Assembly (NCBI RefSeq): GCF_036226505.1 | Contig: NZ_CP108484.1 | Span: 1,488,001 to 1,552,000, forward strand | Length of the DNA stretch: 64,000 bases | Direction: 5' to 3' | DNA from: Kitasatospora sp. NBC_01246 | Lineage (GTDB): Bacteria > Actinomycetota > Actinomycetes > Streptomycetales > Streptomycetaceae | In this document: piece after piece, positions 1-7,219 of the stretch | How the letters are laid out: every line of letters begins with the position of its first letter | How positions within the stretch are numbered: position 1 is the stretch's first letter | Notes under the pieces: generated by a model | What the model was told of the DNA's origin: nothing | The model's input: only the letters and a program-made list of their open reading frames with translations | Databases searched by the model: none | Translations under genes and position numbers: made by a program

Positions 1-1286
1 AGGCGGTGGTGATGCCCGGCTCCGCCCTGGTGAACCTCATCAGGTGGTACGAGCGGGTGTCCGCGACGTCGGACGGCGCGGCCACCCACCGGGTCGCCAA
101 CTTCTCGTCGATCAGCTTCGACGTGGCGCTGGTGGAGATCCTGATCGCCACGGTGCGCGGCGGCTGCGTCGAGCTCCCGGACGAGGAGACCCGCCGGGAC
201 CTCGACAAGCTGGTGACGTGGCTGGAGAAGAGCGAGGTCGACGAGGTCTTCGTGCCCAACCTCGTCCTCGCCGCGATCGTCGACATCAGTCAGGCCGCCG
301 GGACCGAACTGCCCCGGTTGCGGCACGTGATCCAGGGCGGTGAGAGCCTGGCGCTGACCCCCGAACTGGCGGCGTTCCACCGCGCCGTGCCGGACCGCCG
401 GCTGGCCAACTACTACGGCCCCACCGAAACCCATGTGGCCACCTCGTTCGCCCTGCCCGCCGATCCCGGCGACTGGCCGGAGGAGGCGCCGATCGGCCGA
501 CCGGTCGACAACATGCGGACCTACGTCCTCGACCGGTGGCTCCAGCCGGTACCGCCGGGCGTCGCCGGCGAGTTGTACATCGCGGGGGTGCAGCTGGCCC
601 GCGGGTACCTCAACCGGCCCGGCCTCACCGCCGACCGGTACGTCGCCGATCCCTTCGGCCCGCCGGGCAGCCGGATGTACCGGACCGGAGACGTGGTGCG
701 CTGGCGCGCCGACGGGCAGCTCGTGTTCATGGGCCGGGTGGACGACCAGCTGAAGGTCCGGGGCTTCCGCATCGAGCTCGGCGAGATCGAGGCCGTGCTG
801 CGCGGTCACGATGAGGTGGTCCAGGTCGCCGTGCTCGCGGTCAACAAGCACACCCCGGCCACCCGCCTGGTCGCCTACGTCGTGCCCGCGACCGAGGCGC
901 TGACGCCGACCGCCCTGCGCCGACACGCGGCCGAGTCGCTGCCGCTCCACATGGTGCCCACCGGATTCCGGATGGTCGAGGCCCTGCCGTTGACTCCCAA
1001 CGGGAAGCTCGACCGGAAGGCGCTGCCGGCGCTGACCGAGGAGTCCGCCGGCCGGCCGCCGGCCGAAGGGGTGGAGCAGACCGTCTGCGACGTGTTCGCC
1101 GAGGTGCTGGGAGTGCCGGTGGCCGACGTCCACCAGAACTTCTTCGCACGGGGCGGCCATTCACTCGGCATGGTACGGGTCGCGCACGACATTCACGGGC
1201 GGCTCGGTGTCGACCTGCCGCTCCGTGACGTGTTCGAGCACCCGACGCCTGCCGGACTTGTGCAACTGCTCGCCGAACGGGGGTGA
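1..1286 (+). CDS. NRPS adenylation-carrier protein, C-terminal part
   Basis: The gene enters from outside the window, so the N-terminus and core A3 are missing. What remains is most of an adenylation domain: A4-like [10 protein letters not shown]5 [11 protein letters not shown]6 [16 protein letters not shown]7 [10 protein letters not shown]8 [20 protein letters not shown] and A10 [11 protein letters not shown] peptidyl carrier domain follows ([12 protein letters not shown]), whose Ser takes the phosphopantetheine arm. No condensation or thioesterase domain follows, so the loaded amino acid must pass to another protein. The substrate cannot be read safely from this fragment. The 3' end of this gene was copied into the adjacent 119-bp repeat that carries the pentapeptide genes. 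Confidence 0.93.
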   Translation, partial: AVVMPGSALVNLIRWYERVSATSDGAATHRVANFSSISFDVALVEILIATVRGGCVELPDEETRRDLDKLVTWLEKSEVDEVFVPNLVLAAIVDISQAAGTELPRLRHVIQGGESLALTPELAAFHRAVPDRRLANYYGPTETHVATSFALPADPGDWPEEAPIGRPVDNMRTYVLDRWLQPVPPGVAGELYIAGVQLARGYLNRPGLTADRYVADPFGPPGSRMYRTGDVVRWRADGQLVFMGRVDDQLKVRGFRIELGEIEAVLRGHDEVVQVAVLAVNKHTPATRLVAYVVPATEALTPTALRRHAAESLPLHMVPTGFRMVEALPLTPNGKLDRKALPALTEESAGRPPAEGVEQTVCDVFAEVLGVPVADVHQNFFARGGHSLGMVRVAHDIHGRLGVDLPLRDVFEHPTPAGLVQLLAERG

Positions 1287-1291
1287 CGTCC

Positions 1292-1309
1292 ATGTCCTAC
1301 AACCACTGA
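1292..1309 (+). CDS. Pentapeptide MSYNH, minimal RiPP precursor, copy 1
   Basis: ATG-Ser-Tyr-Asn-His-stop, with a GGGGGTG Shine-Dalgarno-like run ending six bases before ATG. The start lies five bases after the NRPS stop codon. In the biarylitide family a five-codon gene of type MxYxH (bytA encodes MRYYH) precedes a P450 that joins the Tyr3 and His5 side chains. MSYNH fits that pattern and a P450 gene follows at 1586. The expected core is Tyr-Asn-His. A five-codon ORF could arise by chance, but two identical copies, both with the binding site and upstream of a P450, argue against that. Confidence 0.75.
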   Translation: MSYNH

Positions 1310-1410
1310 GACACCGCGGCGCTCGGTGCGGACCTGCCACGCGGGGCCGCGTCCGAGCACCCGACACCTGCCCGGCTCGTGCCACTGCTCGCGGAACGGG
1401 GGTGACGTCC

Positions 1411-1428
1411 ATGTCCTACAACCACTGA
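1411..1428 (+). CDS. Pentapeptide MSYNH, minimal RiPP precursor, copy 2
   Basis: Second exact copy of the five-codon gene, with the same GGGGGTG binding site and flanks as copy 1, inside the second unit of the 119-bp repeat. Two copies would double precursor supply for a single modifying enzyme. It is read in the same direction as the P450, which starts about 160 bp downstream after a hairpin. Confidence 0.75.
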   Translation: MSYNH

Positions 1429-1445
1429 GACACGGCGGAGGACCG

Positions 1446-1487
1446 GTGAGCTACGCCCGGTCCCCGGGTCGAGTGATCCCGCAGTGA
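1446..1487 (+). CDS. Possible 13-residue peptide beginning MSY
   Basis: A GTG start four bases after a clean GGAGG (1437-1441) opens a 13-codon frame, MSYARSPGRVIPQ. The first three residues match the pentapeptides, but there is no His at position 5. It could be a third, diverged precursor, a leader peptide, or chance. Nothing else supports translation. Confidence 0.25.
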   Translation: MSYARSPGRVIPQ

Positions 1488-1514
1488 GAACAAGGAATTC
1501 GTGAAAGACACCGG

Positions 1515-1553
1515 ACGCACGCCGCCCCGCGTCGAACGCGCGGCGGCGTGCGT
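1515..1553 (+). terminator. Strong hairpin between pentapeptide genes and P450
   Basis: A 12-bp perfect stem (1515-1526 with 1542-1553) continues, after one mismatch, into a 4-bp GC stem with loop tcgaa. It has no long T tract. It sits after the short peptide genes and before the P450, where partial termination or RNA stabilisation would give more precursor than enzyme mRNA. Confidence 0.6.
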
Positions 1554-1585
1554 TCTCCACCCCGATGACACGAAGGCGGAGCCTG

Positions 1586-2749
1586 GTGACCCCCACCCCG
1601 ACCTACGATCCGCTGTCCCCGGCCATGCTCAGGGATCCCTATCCGACCTACACCAGGATGCTTGAGGAGCAGCCCGTCCACTGGCATGCCGGCATGCGCG
1701 CGTGGGTGGTCGTCCGGCACGCGGACTGCGTGCGCGTGCTCCGCGAGCACGCGACCTTCGCGCGGGACCCCAGCCGGGTCGGGGAGAAGATCCCGGACTT
1801 CCGCCAGAACGTGCAGATGATGGACCCGCCGGAGCAGAACCCGCTGCGCCAGCTCCTGGTGAGCGCGATGCGCTCGCAGGACAAGGACCGGCTGTTCCGC
1901 GAGGCGGTCGACTTCGTGCGCGGGCGACTGGCCGCCCAGCGGCCGGGCGAGCCGTTCGACCTGATGGCGGACGTGTCCGCGCCCTTCGCCCTGCACATCT
2001 CCGCGGCCCTGCTCGGCGTCCCCGAACCCGACGACGCGGACTACGCGGAGATCTCGCACGGCATCGCGCTCCGGATGGATTCGGGCCTCGCGCCGGAGAA
2101 CATCCCGCAGGGAGATGCCGCGCGCAAGCGCCTGAACGACCTCGGCGAGAGCTGGTTCCCGCGCCCCGAGGGCGACAACGGCCTGATCGCGAACCTCATC
2201 CGGCGGGCGGACAAGGAGTTCTCCGGCAGCCACTACATCCGGAACTCGGCCGCCATGATGTTCAACGCCAGCTACGGGACGATCTTCGCCATGGTCGGCA
2301 ACGCGGCATACCTGCTGGCGACCGTGCCCGACCTGCTGCCGGAGCTGTCCCGCCCGTCCCGCTCGGCGACCGGCGTCGACGAGCTGATCCGGTACGACGG
2401 GCCGGCGCAGGGAACCAGCAGGATCGCGGTCGCGGACACCCTGATCGAGGGCACCCGCATCGCGGCGGGCGACAACGTGGTGACGCTGCTCGCCGCCGCC
2501 AACCGCGACCCCCGGGTCTTCGCCGACCCGCAGGACATCAACCTGGACCGCCGGCCGAACCCGCACCTGGGCTTCGGCTCGGGGCCGCACGCCTGCTTCG
2601 GCTCCGAGTTCGGCAAGCTGAGCGTCACCGCGGTGATCAACGCGCTGAGCGACGAGGGCGTACGGCTGCGCCTCGCGGCGGAGCCCACCCGCCGCACCAC
2701 CGCCACCGTGCGGAGCCTGGACACCCTTCCGGTGTATCTCGACCGCTGA
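1586..2749 (+). CDS. Cytochrome P450, probable peptide Tyr-His cross-linking enzyme
   Basis: A 387-residue bacterial P450. The heme loop FGSGPHACFG carries the axial Cys (about residue 337), and the EXXR helix is ELIRYD. The I-helix reads NASYGTI and lacks the usual acid-alcohol (D/E-T) pair, as in several P450s acting on peptide or carrier-bound substrates. GTG 1586 is chosen because AGGCGGAG lies just upstream and the seven codons from the alternative ATG 1565 have poor third-position GC. The position after two MSYNH genes suggests it installs a biaryl or C-N link between Tyr and His. The assignment is by context; the fold is clear. Confidence 0.9.
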   Translation: MTPTPTYDPLSPAMLRDPYPTYTRMLEEQPVHWHAGMRAWVVVRHADCVRVLREHATFARDPSRVGEKIPDFRQNVQMMDPPEQNPLRQLLVSAMRSQDKDRLFREAVDFVRGRLAAQRPGEPFDLMADVSAPFALHISAALLGVPEPDDADYAEISHGIALRMDSGLAPENIPQGDAARKRLNDLGESWFPRPEGDNGLIANLIRRADKEFSGSHYIRNSAAMMFNASYGTIFAMVGNAAYLLATVPDLLPELSRPSRSATGVDELIRYDGPAQGTSRIAVADTLIEGTRIAAGDNVVTLLAAANRDPRVFADPQDINLDRRPNPHLGFGSGPHACFGSEFGKLSVTAVINALSDEGVRLRLAAEPTRRTTATVRSLDTLPVYLDR

Positions 2750-2857
2750 GCGGGGCAGCGCGGCGCGGCGCCGAACAGCGCAGAGCAGTCCCGGGCAAGA
2801 GCAGCGCGGACCAGAGCTGAGCAGACACATCCGTCGAACCGAGGGATCTGGTACAAG

Positions 2858-4078
2858 GTGAACGTCGTTCTTCTAGGTGCGGAACAAGAAGCGATCGAGG
2901 AGCTGGCCCGCCTCGGCCACACCGTCACGGTGTTGTACGTGGCGCACGACCGCGTGGTGATGGAGGCCTGCCAGGGCCTGATCACGCACCGCGCGTTCCT
3001 CCCCTCCTTCGACCGGCCGGAACTCGCCTGGGCCGCCCTGATCCACCTCGGTGTCGCCGACCAGGTCGACGTCGTCGTCTCGGGGCACGAGTTCGCGGTG
3101 ACCACCGCCGCCATCCTCAACGACATCCTCGGGTGCCGGAAGCCGATGGACGCCCGGGTGGCGCTCGCCGGTCGCGACAAGCCGCTGCAGAAGACCCTCT
3201 GGCAGCGGCACGGCGTACCGACGGCGCGGTTCGTGGTGTTCCCCGAGCGGCCGACCTCGGTCGCCGGGTTCCGCGACGCGCTCGGGGACCTCGCTCCCCC
3301 CTACATCGTCAAGCCGACGGCCGACGGCGGCGCCCATCTCGTCTTCCGGGCGGAAACCGCCGAGGAGTTGTTCGACCGGCTGACCGCCACGCCGGAACTC
3401 GACGCCTTCATGGTGGAGGAGTGGCAGTCGGGGGACGAGTGGCACTTCGACGGCGTCGTCGTCGACGGCCGGATCGAGACCTTCATGGTGTCGCGCGACG
3501 TGAACCCGTGCATCGAGGCGAAGAACGGGAACCCGTTCCGTTCGATCGCGCTCCCGCCCAAGGCGTACCCGGAACTCTACGAGGAGGCCCGTGCCTTCGC
3601 CGAACGCTGCCGGTCGGCGCTCGGCGGCCGCAACACCGTCTTCCACCTCGAAGTGTTCGGTGGCCCGGGCCGGTTCGTCGCCGGTGAGCTCGCCTGGCGC
3701 CCGGCCGGCGGCCTGGTCAGCATCAGCGCACAGCACACCGTCGGGGTCAGCCTCTGGGCGGCACACGCCCTCGTCCACATCGACGCGCCCGTGCCGGCGC
3801 CCGCCTTCGAACCCACCGGCGTCATGGGCTTCGTGTGCCTGCCGGTCAAGTCCGGTTTCCGCAACGGTGTGACGCAGGAGGACCTGGAGAGCCTGCCCGG
3901 GGTGCGTCACGTCCGGATGAAGGCGCCCGTGGGCGAGGTCATGAAGGAGCTCAAGACCACTTCCATCGCCGTCGCCTGGGCCCTCGTCGAGGGGGACGAC
4001 GTCGATCACTGCGCGAAGCGCATGGACGAGGCCATCCGGCTGGTCACCGAGCTGCACGAGGCGAAGAGCCTGCCGTAG
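2858..4078 (+). CDS. ATP-grasp carboxylate-amine ligase
   Basis: A 406-residue protein with an N-terminal Rossmann-like segment (NVVLLGAEQEAIEELARLG) and an ATP-grasp domain: DKPLQKTLWQRHGVPTARFV, the ATP-binding strand PPYIVKPTADGGAH, and EEWQSGDEWHFDGVV followed by metal-binding acidic residues. Such ligases activate a carboxylate as acyl phosphate and couple it to an amine. In this operon it could extend or cap the cross-linked tripeptide, or join it to an amino acid from the NRPS proteins; neither substrate is known. The start is GTG, with GAGGGA 11 bases upstream. Confidence 0.88.
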   Translation: MNVVLLGAEQEAIEELARLGHTVTVLYVAHDRVVMEACQGLITHRAFLPSFDRPELAWAALIHLGVADQVDVVVSGHEFAVTTAAILNDILGCRKPMDARVALAGRDKPLQKTLWQRHGVPTARFVVFPERPTSVAGFRDALGDLAPPYIVKPTADGGAHLVFRAETAEELFDRLTATPELDAFMVEEWQSGDEWHFDGVVVDGRIETFMVSRDVNPCIEAKNGNPFRSIALPPKAYPELYEEARAFAERCRSALGGRNTVFHLEVFGGPGRFVAGELAWRPAGGLVSISAQHTVGVSLWAAHALVHIDAPVPAPAFEPTGVMGFVCLPVKSGFRNGVTQEDLESLPGVRHVRMKAPVGEVMKELKTTSIAVAWALVEGDDVDHCAKRMDEAIRLVTELHEAKSLP

Positions 4079-4087
4079 GCCGGCGCC

Positions 4088-4219
4088 ATGACGACCGATC
4101 CGCCGACCACCACTGCCCCGACCACCGCTGCCCCGACCACCGCTCGGCCGACCACCGCTCCCACGGCGACCGCTCCGACGACCACCGCTCCGACCAGCCG
4201 AAAGTGTCAGGCGCCTTGA
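4088..4219 (+). CDS. Possible small Thr/Pro/Ala repeat peptide
   Basis: A 43-codon frame from ATG encodes a run of PTTA-type repeats (for example TTTAPTTAAPTTARPTTAPT) ending SRKCQAP. Its TGA overlaps a possible TTG start of the next gene (TTGA). The DNA is a degenerate 15-bp tandem repeat (gaccaccgctgcccc type). No good ribosome binding site is seen, so it may be repetitive spacer rather than a gene. Confidence 0.3.
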   Translation: MTTDPPTTTAPTTAAPTTARPTTAPTATAPTTTAPTSRKCQAP

Positions 4220-5487
4220 GTATTCACCTCAACCTGTTCATGCTGCTGCCCGGGCACCATGACTCCGCGTGGCTGCATCCCGGGTGCGACTCGGCCCGTG
4301 TCACCGACATCCACTACTACCTCGAACTCGCCCGACTCGCGGAACGAGGGCTGCTGGACTCCGTGTTCATCGCCGACGCGCTCTGGCACAAGCCGCGCAG
4401 CAACTACTGCGGCGGGCTCGAACCGCTCACCGTGTTGAGCGGCCTCGCCCTGGGCACCGAGCACATCGGACTGATCGCGACCGCGTCGACCTCGTACTAC
4501 GAGCCGTTCCACCTCGCCCGGATGTTCTCCTCGCTCGACCACATCTCGGGCGGCCGCGTCGGCTGGAACATCGTCGTGTCCAACAGCGTCAACGAGGCCA
4601 GGAACTTCAACCGGCCGGCGATGCTCCCGCACCAGCAACGGTACGACCGCGCCGACGAGTTCCTGGCCGTCGCCCACCGGCTCTGGGAGTCGTGGGACGA
4701 GGACGCCGTGGTCCGCGACCGCGCCAACGGGCACTACACCGACCCGGACCGGATCCACCGGATCGACCACCAGGGGGAGTACTTCGCCGTCCGCGGGCCG
4801 CTCAACATCCAGCGCAGCCCCCAGTCCCGCCCGTTCCTGGTCCAGGCCGGCGCGTCGGAGGCGGGCAGGTCGTTCGCCGCCCGGCACGCCGACGCGGTGT
4901 TCACCGTGCAGGAGAACGTCCGCGACGGCGCGCGGTTCCGCACCGAGATGCGCCGCCGCGCCGCCGCGAACGGGCGAACGGTGAAGGTGCTGCCGGGGCT
5001 GATCCCGATCGTCGGTGCCACGCAGGCCGAGGCGGACGAGAAGAAGCGCGAACTCACCGGCCTGCAGGCCGTCGACTACGCCCTGGAACACATCTCGATG
5101 ATGCTGAACGTGGACATCACCGACTGCGCCGTCGACGCGCCCTTCCCCGTGGAGCGCCTCCCCCCGGCCGACAGCATCCAGGGCAACCGCACCACCTACG
5201 AGCTGATCACCGGGATGGCCCGGCGGCTGGGCACCACCGTCGGCGACATCATCGCGCACCAGGGTTTCGGGCGAGGCCACCTGGTGGTCGCGGGCACCCC
5301 GGAGCGGATCGCGGACGTCATCGGGACCTGGGTCGGGGAGGGCGCGGCGGACGGGTTCAACCTCATGCCCGCGGTGTTCCCGGCCGGCCTCGCCGACTTC
5401 GTGGACGAGGTGGTGCCGTTGCTGCAGGAACGCGGGCTGTTCCGCACCAAGTACGACGAGACCCTGCTGCGACGCCGCTATGAGTGA
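4204..5487 (+). CDS. LLM-class flavin-dependent monooxygenase (NtaA/SnaA/DszA type)
   Basis: About 427 residues from GTG 4204, or 423 from TTG 4216; neither has a good binding site. The N-terminal SIHLNLFMLLPGHHDSAW and following LAERGLLDSVFIAD are typical of the reduced-flavin monooxygenase family related to nitrilotriacetate monooxygenase, as are SGGRVGWNIVVSN and RPFLVQAGASEAGRSFAARHAD. These enzymes use FMNH2 from a separate reductase to hydroxylate or cleave substrates, often at nitrogen or sulfur. The gene overlaps the next by 8 bp, so it is operonic and probably tailors the product of this hybrid cluster. Confidence 0.9.
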   Translation: MSGALSIHLNLFMLLPGHHDSAWLHPGCDSARVTDIHYYLELARLAERGLLDSVFIADALWHKPRSNYCGGLEPLTVLSGLALGTEHIGLIATASTSYYEPFHLARMFSSLDHISGGRVGWNIVVSNSVNEARNFNRPAMLPHQQRYDRADEFLAVAHRLWESWDEDAVVRDRANGHYTDPDRIHRIDHQGEYFAVRGPLNIQRSPQSRPFLVQAGASEAGRSFAARHADAVFTVQENVRDGARFRTEMRRRAAANGRTVKVLPGLIPIVGATQAEADEKKRELTGLQAVDYALEHISMMLNVDITDCAVDAPFPVERLPPADSIQGNRTTYELITGMARRLGTTVGDIIAHQGFGRGHLVVAGTPERIADVIGTWVGEGAADGFNLMPAVFPAGLADFVDEVVPLLQERGLFRTKYDETLLRRRYE

Positions 5488-7219
5488 GCGGACCGGGCGG
5501 GACACCACGGCGGACGTGACCGCCCGGCTGCGGGCACACCTCGGGGCCGCCCTGCCGCCCGAGGCGGTCCCGACGCGGTTCGTGTTCGTCGACACGCTTC
5601 CGGTGCTGCCCAACGGGAAGACGGACCGGGCCGCGCTCGAACGGCTGGCCGCCGAGACGGCATCCGCGCCGTCGTCCCCGGAGACCGGGGCGGCGCCCGG
5701 CGGCGAACCGGCCGGCGACGAACCGCCCGGCGGCGAACCGGTCGGCGACCTCGACTTCCTGCTGCGGCTGTTCACGGCGGAGCTGGCCCGGGCCGACCTC
5801 GATCCCGACGAGGACCTCACCCACCTGGGGGTGACGTCGCTGCTCCTGACGACGGCCTGCGCGGCGTGGACGGACCGCACGGGCAGGCGTGTCGACGGCC
5901 ACCGGCTGCGCCGGAACCCCACGGTCCGCAACATCCTGGCCTTCTCCGCGCCGACCGGTGCGGACCGGGAGCACGACGAGGTCGTGGTCGAGGACCACCG
6001 CTTCGAGGTCCCGGTCGACCACGACGACCCGGCCGGCCCGTCGATCGAGCTGTTCGCCAGGACGGTGGTGCGCCGCGCCGCGGTGGACCGTGACCTGCCG
6101 TACCTGCTCTTCCTCCAGGGCGGCCCCGGCGGACAGTGCCCCGATCCGCGCACCAGGATCCCCGCCTGGCTGGACGCCGCCCTGGACCGGTACCGGGTGG
6201 TGCTGCTGGACCAGCGCGGCGGCGGCCGCAGCTCGCCGGTGACCGCCGCCACCATCGCGGGCATGACGCCGGCCGAGGCGCTGGAGCGGCTCCGGTGCTA
6301 CCGCGCGGACGCCGTCGTCCGGGACGCGGAGTTCCTGCGCGAGCGGGTGCTGCGGGTCCCGGCCTGGACGCTGTTCGGGGAGAGCTACGGCGGCTCCATC
6401 GCCCTGACCTACCTCTCCCACTCCCCGGAGTGCGTCGACCGGGTGTTCATCTCCAGCGGGCTCCTGGGCCCGGTCAGCACGGCCGAGGACCTGCTGCGAG
6501 ACACCTTGGTGATGAGCAGGAGGAAGAACGCCGAGTACTACCGGCGGTATCCCGGGGACGCGGGGCTCGTCGACCGGATCGTCGACCACCTCGGCGACCA
6601 CGAGGTGCTGCTGCCGACGGGAGAGCGGCTGTCGCCCGAGCGGTTCCGGTTCCTCGGTCTGAAGTTCGGCTTCGCCGGCGGGATGGCCGCGGTCCACGAC
6701 CTCCTCCAGGGCGCCTGGGACGGCGACCACCTCACCGAGGACTTCCTGGCCGCGGTGGCGGCGGCGACGTACCTGGTCGACTCCCCGCTCTTCTACCTGC
6801 AGGAGTACACCTACGGGCACCCCGGACGCGCCACCGGGTGGGCCGCCGACCGGCTCTACGCGGACGAGCCGGCGTTCGCCGCCGGGGCCCGCCCGTTCCA
6901 CTTCTACGGCGAAGTGTTCTTCCCGTGGATGTTCCGTCAGTTCGCCGCACTGGCGCCGTTCGCCGAGGTGGCCGACGAACTCGCCCGGTACACCGGATGG
7001 ACCAGCCTCTACGACCTCGACCAGTTGGGGAGGAACACCGTGCCCGTCTACGCCGTGGCAGCCGCGGACGACCTGTACTTCCCGGGGACGCAACAGGTCC
7101 GCACCGCGCGGCGGATCGGCTCCTGCTGGCTGATGCTCTCCTCGGACTACAGCCACGAGGGGCTGATGAACGACCGCGAAGGCGTGTCCCGGCTGCTCGC
7201 GTTCGGATCGGCACGGTGA
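5480..7219 (+). CDS. Adenylation C-terminal piece + carrier domain + S33 hydrolase fusion
   Basis: A 579-residue chimera. Residues 1-60 match only the end of an adenylation domain (core A10 PNGKTDRAAL, holding the catalytic Lys). After a GEPAGDEP-rich linker comes a carrier domain (DEDLTHLGVTSLLL) with a modified LGxTS site. The rest is an alpha/beta hydrolase of the proline iminopeptidase (S33) group: LFLQGGPGGQCP, VVLLDQRGGGRSSP, nucleophile GESYGGS, Asp in AAADDLYFPG and His in SDYSHEG. The hydrolase may release or transfer the acyl group on the carrier. The missing adenylation body is encoded next, in the gene that overlaps by GTGA. Confidence 0.85.
   Translation: MSERTGRDTTADVTARLRAHLGAALPPEAVPTRFVFVDTLPVLPNGKTDRAALERLAAETASAPSSPETGAAPGGEPAGDEPPGGEPVGDLDFLLRLFTAELARADLDPDEDLTHLGVTSLLLTTACAAWTDRTGRRVDGHRLRRNPTVRNILAFSAPTGADREHDEVVVEDHRFEVPVDHDDPAGPSIELFARTVVRRAAVDRDLPYLLFLQGGPGGQCPDPRTRIPAWLDAALDRYRVVLLDQRGGGRSSPVTAATIAGMTPAEALERLRCYRADAVVRDAEFLRERVLRVPAWTLFGESYGGSIALTYLSHSPECVDRVFISSGLLGPVSTAEDLLRDTLVMSRRKNAEYYRRYPGDAGLVDRIVDHLGDHEVLLPTGERLSPERFRFLGLKFGFAGGMAAVHDLLQGAWDGDHLTEDFLAAVAAATYLVDSPLFYLQEYTYGHPGRATGWAADRLYADEPAFAAGARPFHFYGEVFFPWMFRQFAALAPFAEVADELARYTGWTSLYDLDQLGRNTVPVYAVAAADDLYFPGTQQVRTARRIGSCWLMLSSDYSHEGLMNDREGVSRLLAFGSAR

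Larger units (their letters stand above)
1202..1435 (+). repeat. 119-bp tandem duplication carrying two pentapeptide genes
   Basis: Bases from about 1202 to 1316 recur 119 bp downstream at about 1321 to 1435. The first unit is the end of the NRPS carrier domain plus the MSYNH gene. In the second unit the carrier-domain part has drifted by several substitutions. The 40 bases 1275-1314, holding the ribosome binding site, pentapeptide and stop, match 1394-1433 without a mismatch. This contrast suggests selection on the pentapeptide rather than on the copied carrier sequence. Confidence 0.9.

Noticed and set aside
1501..1664. 54-codon GTG frame with AAGGA, starting inside the hairpin region before the P450
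   Set aside because: It runs into the P450 gene in another frame, has weak codon bias and no recognisable sequence. Only the hairpin is reported there.
3835..4203. Upstream extension of the flavin monooxygenase into the ATP-grasp gene
   Set aside because: The frame is open only by chance. The family's N-terminus begins at about 4216 and the extension is His/Asp/Arg repeats from repetitive DNA.
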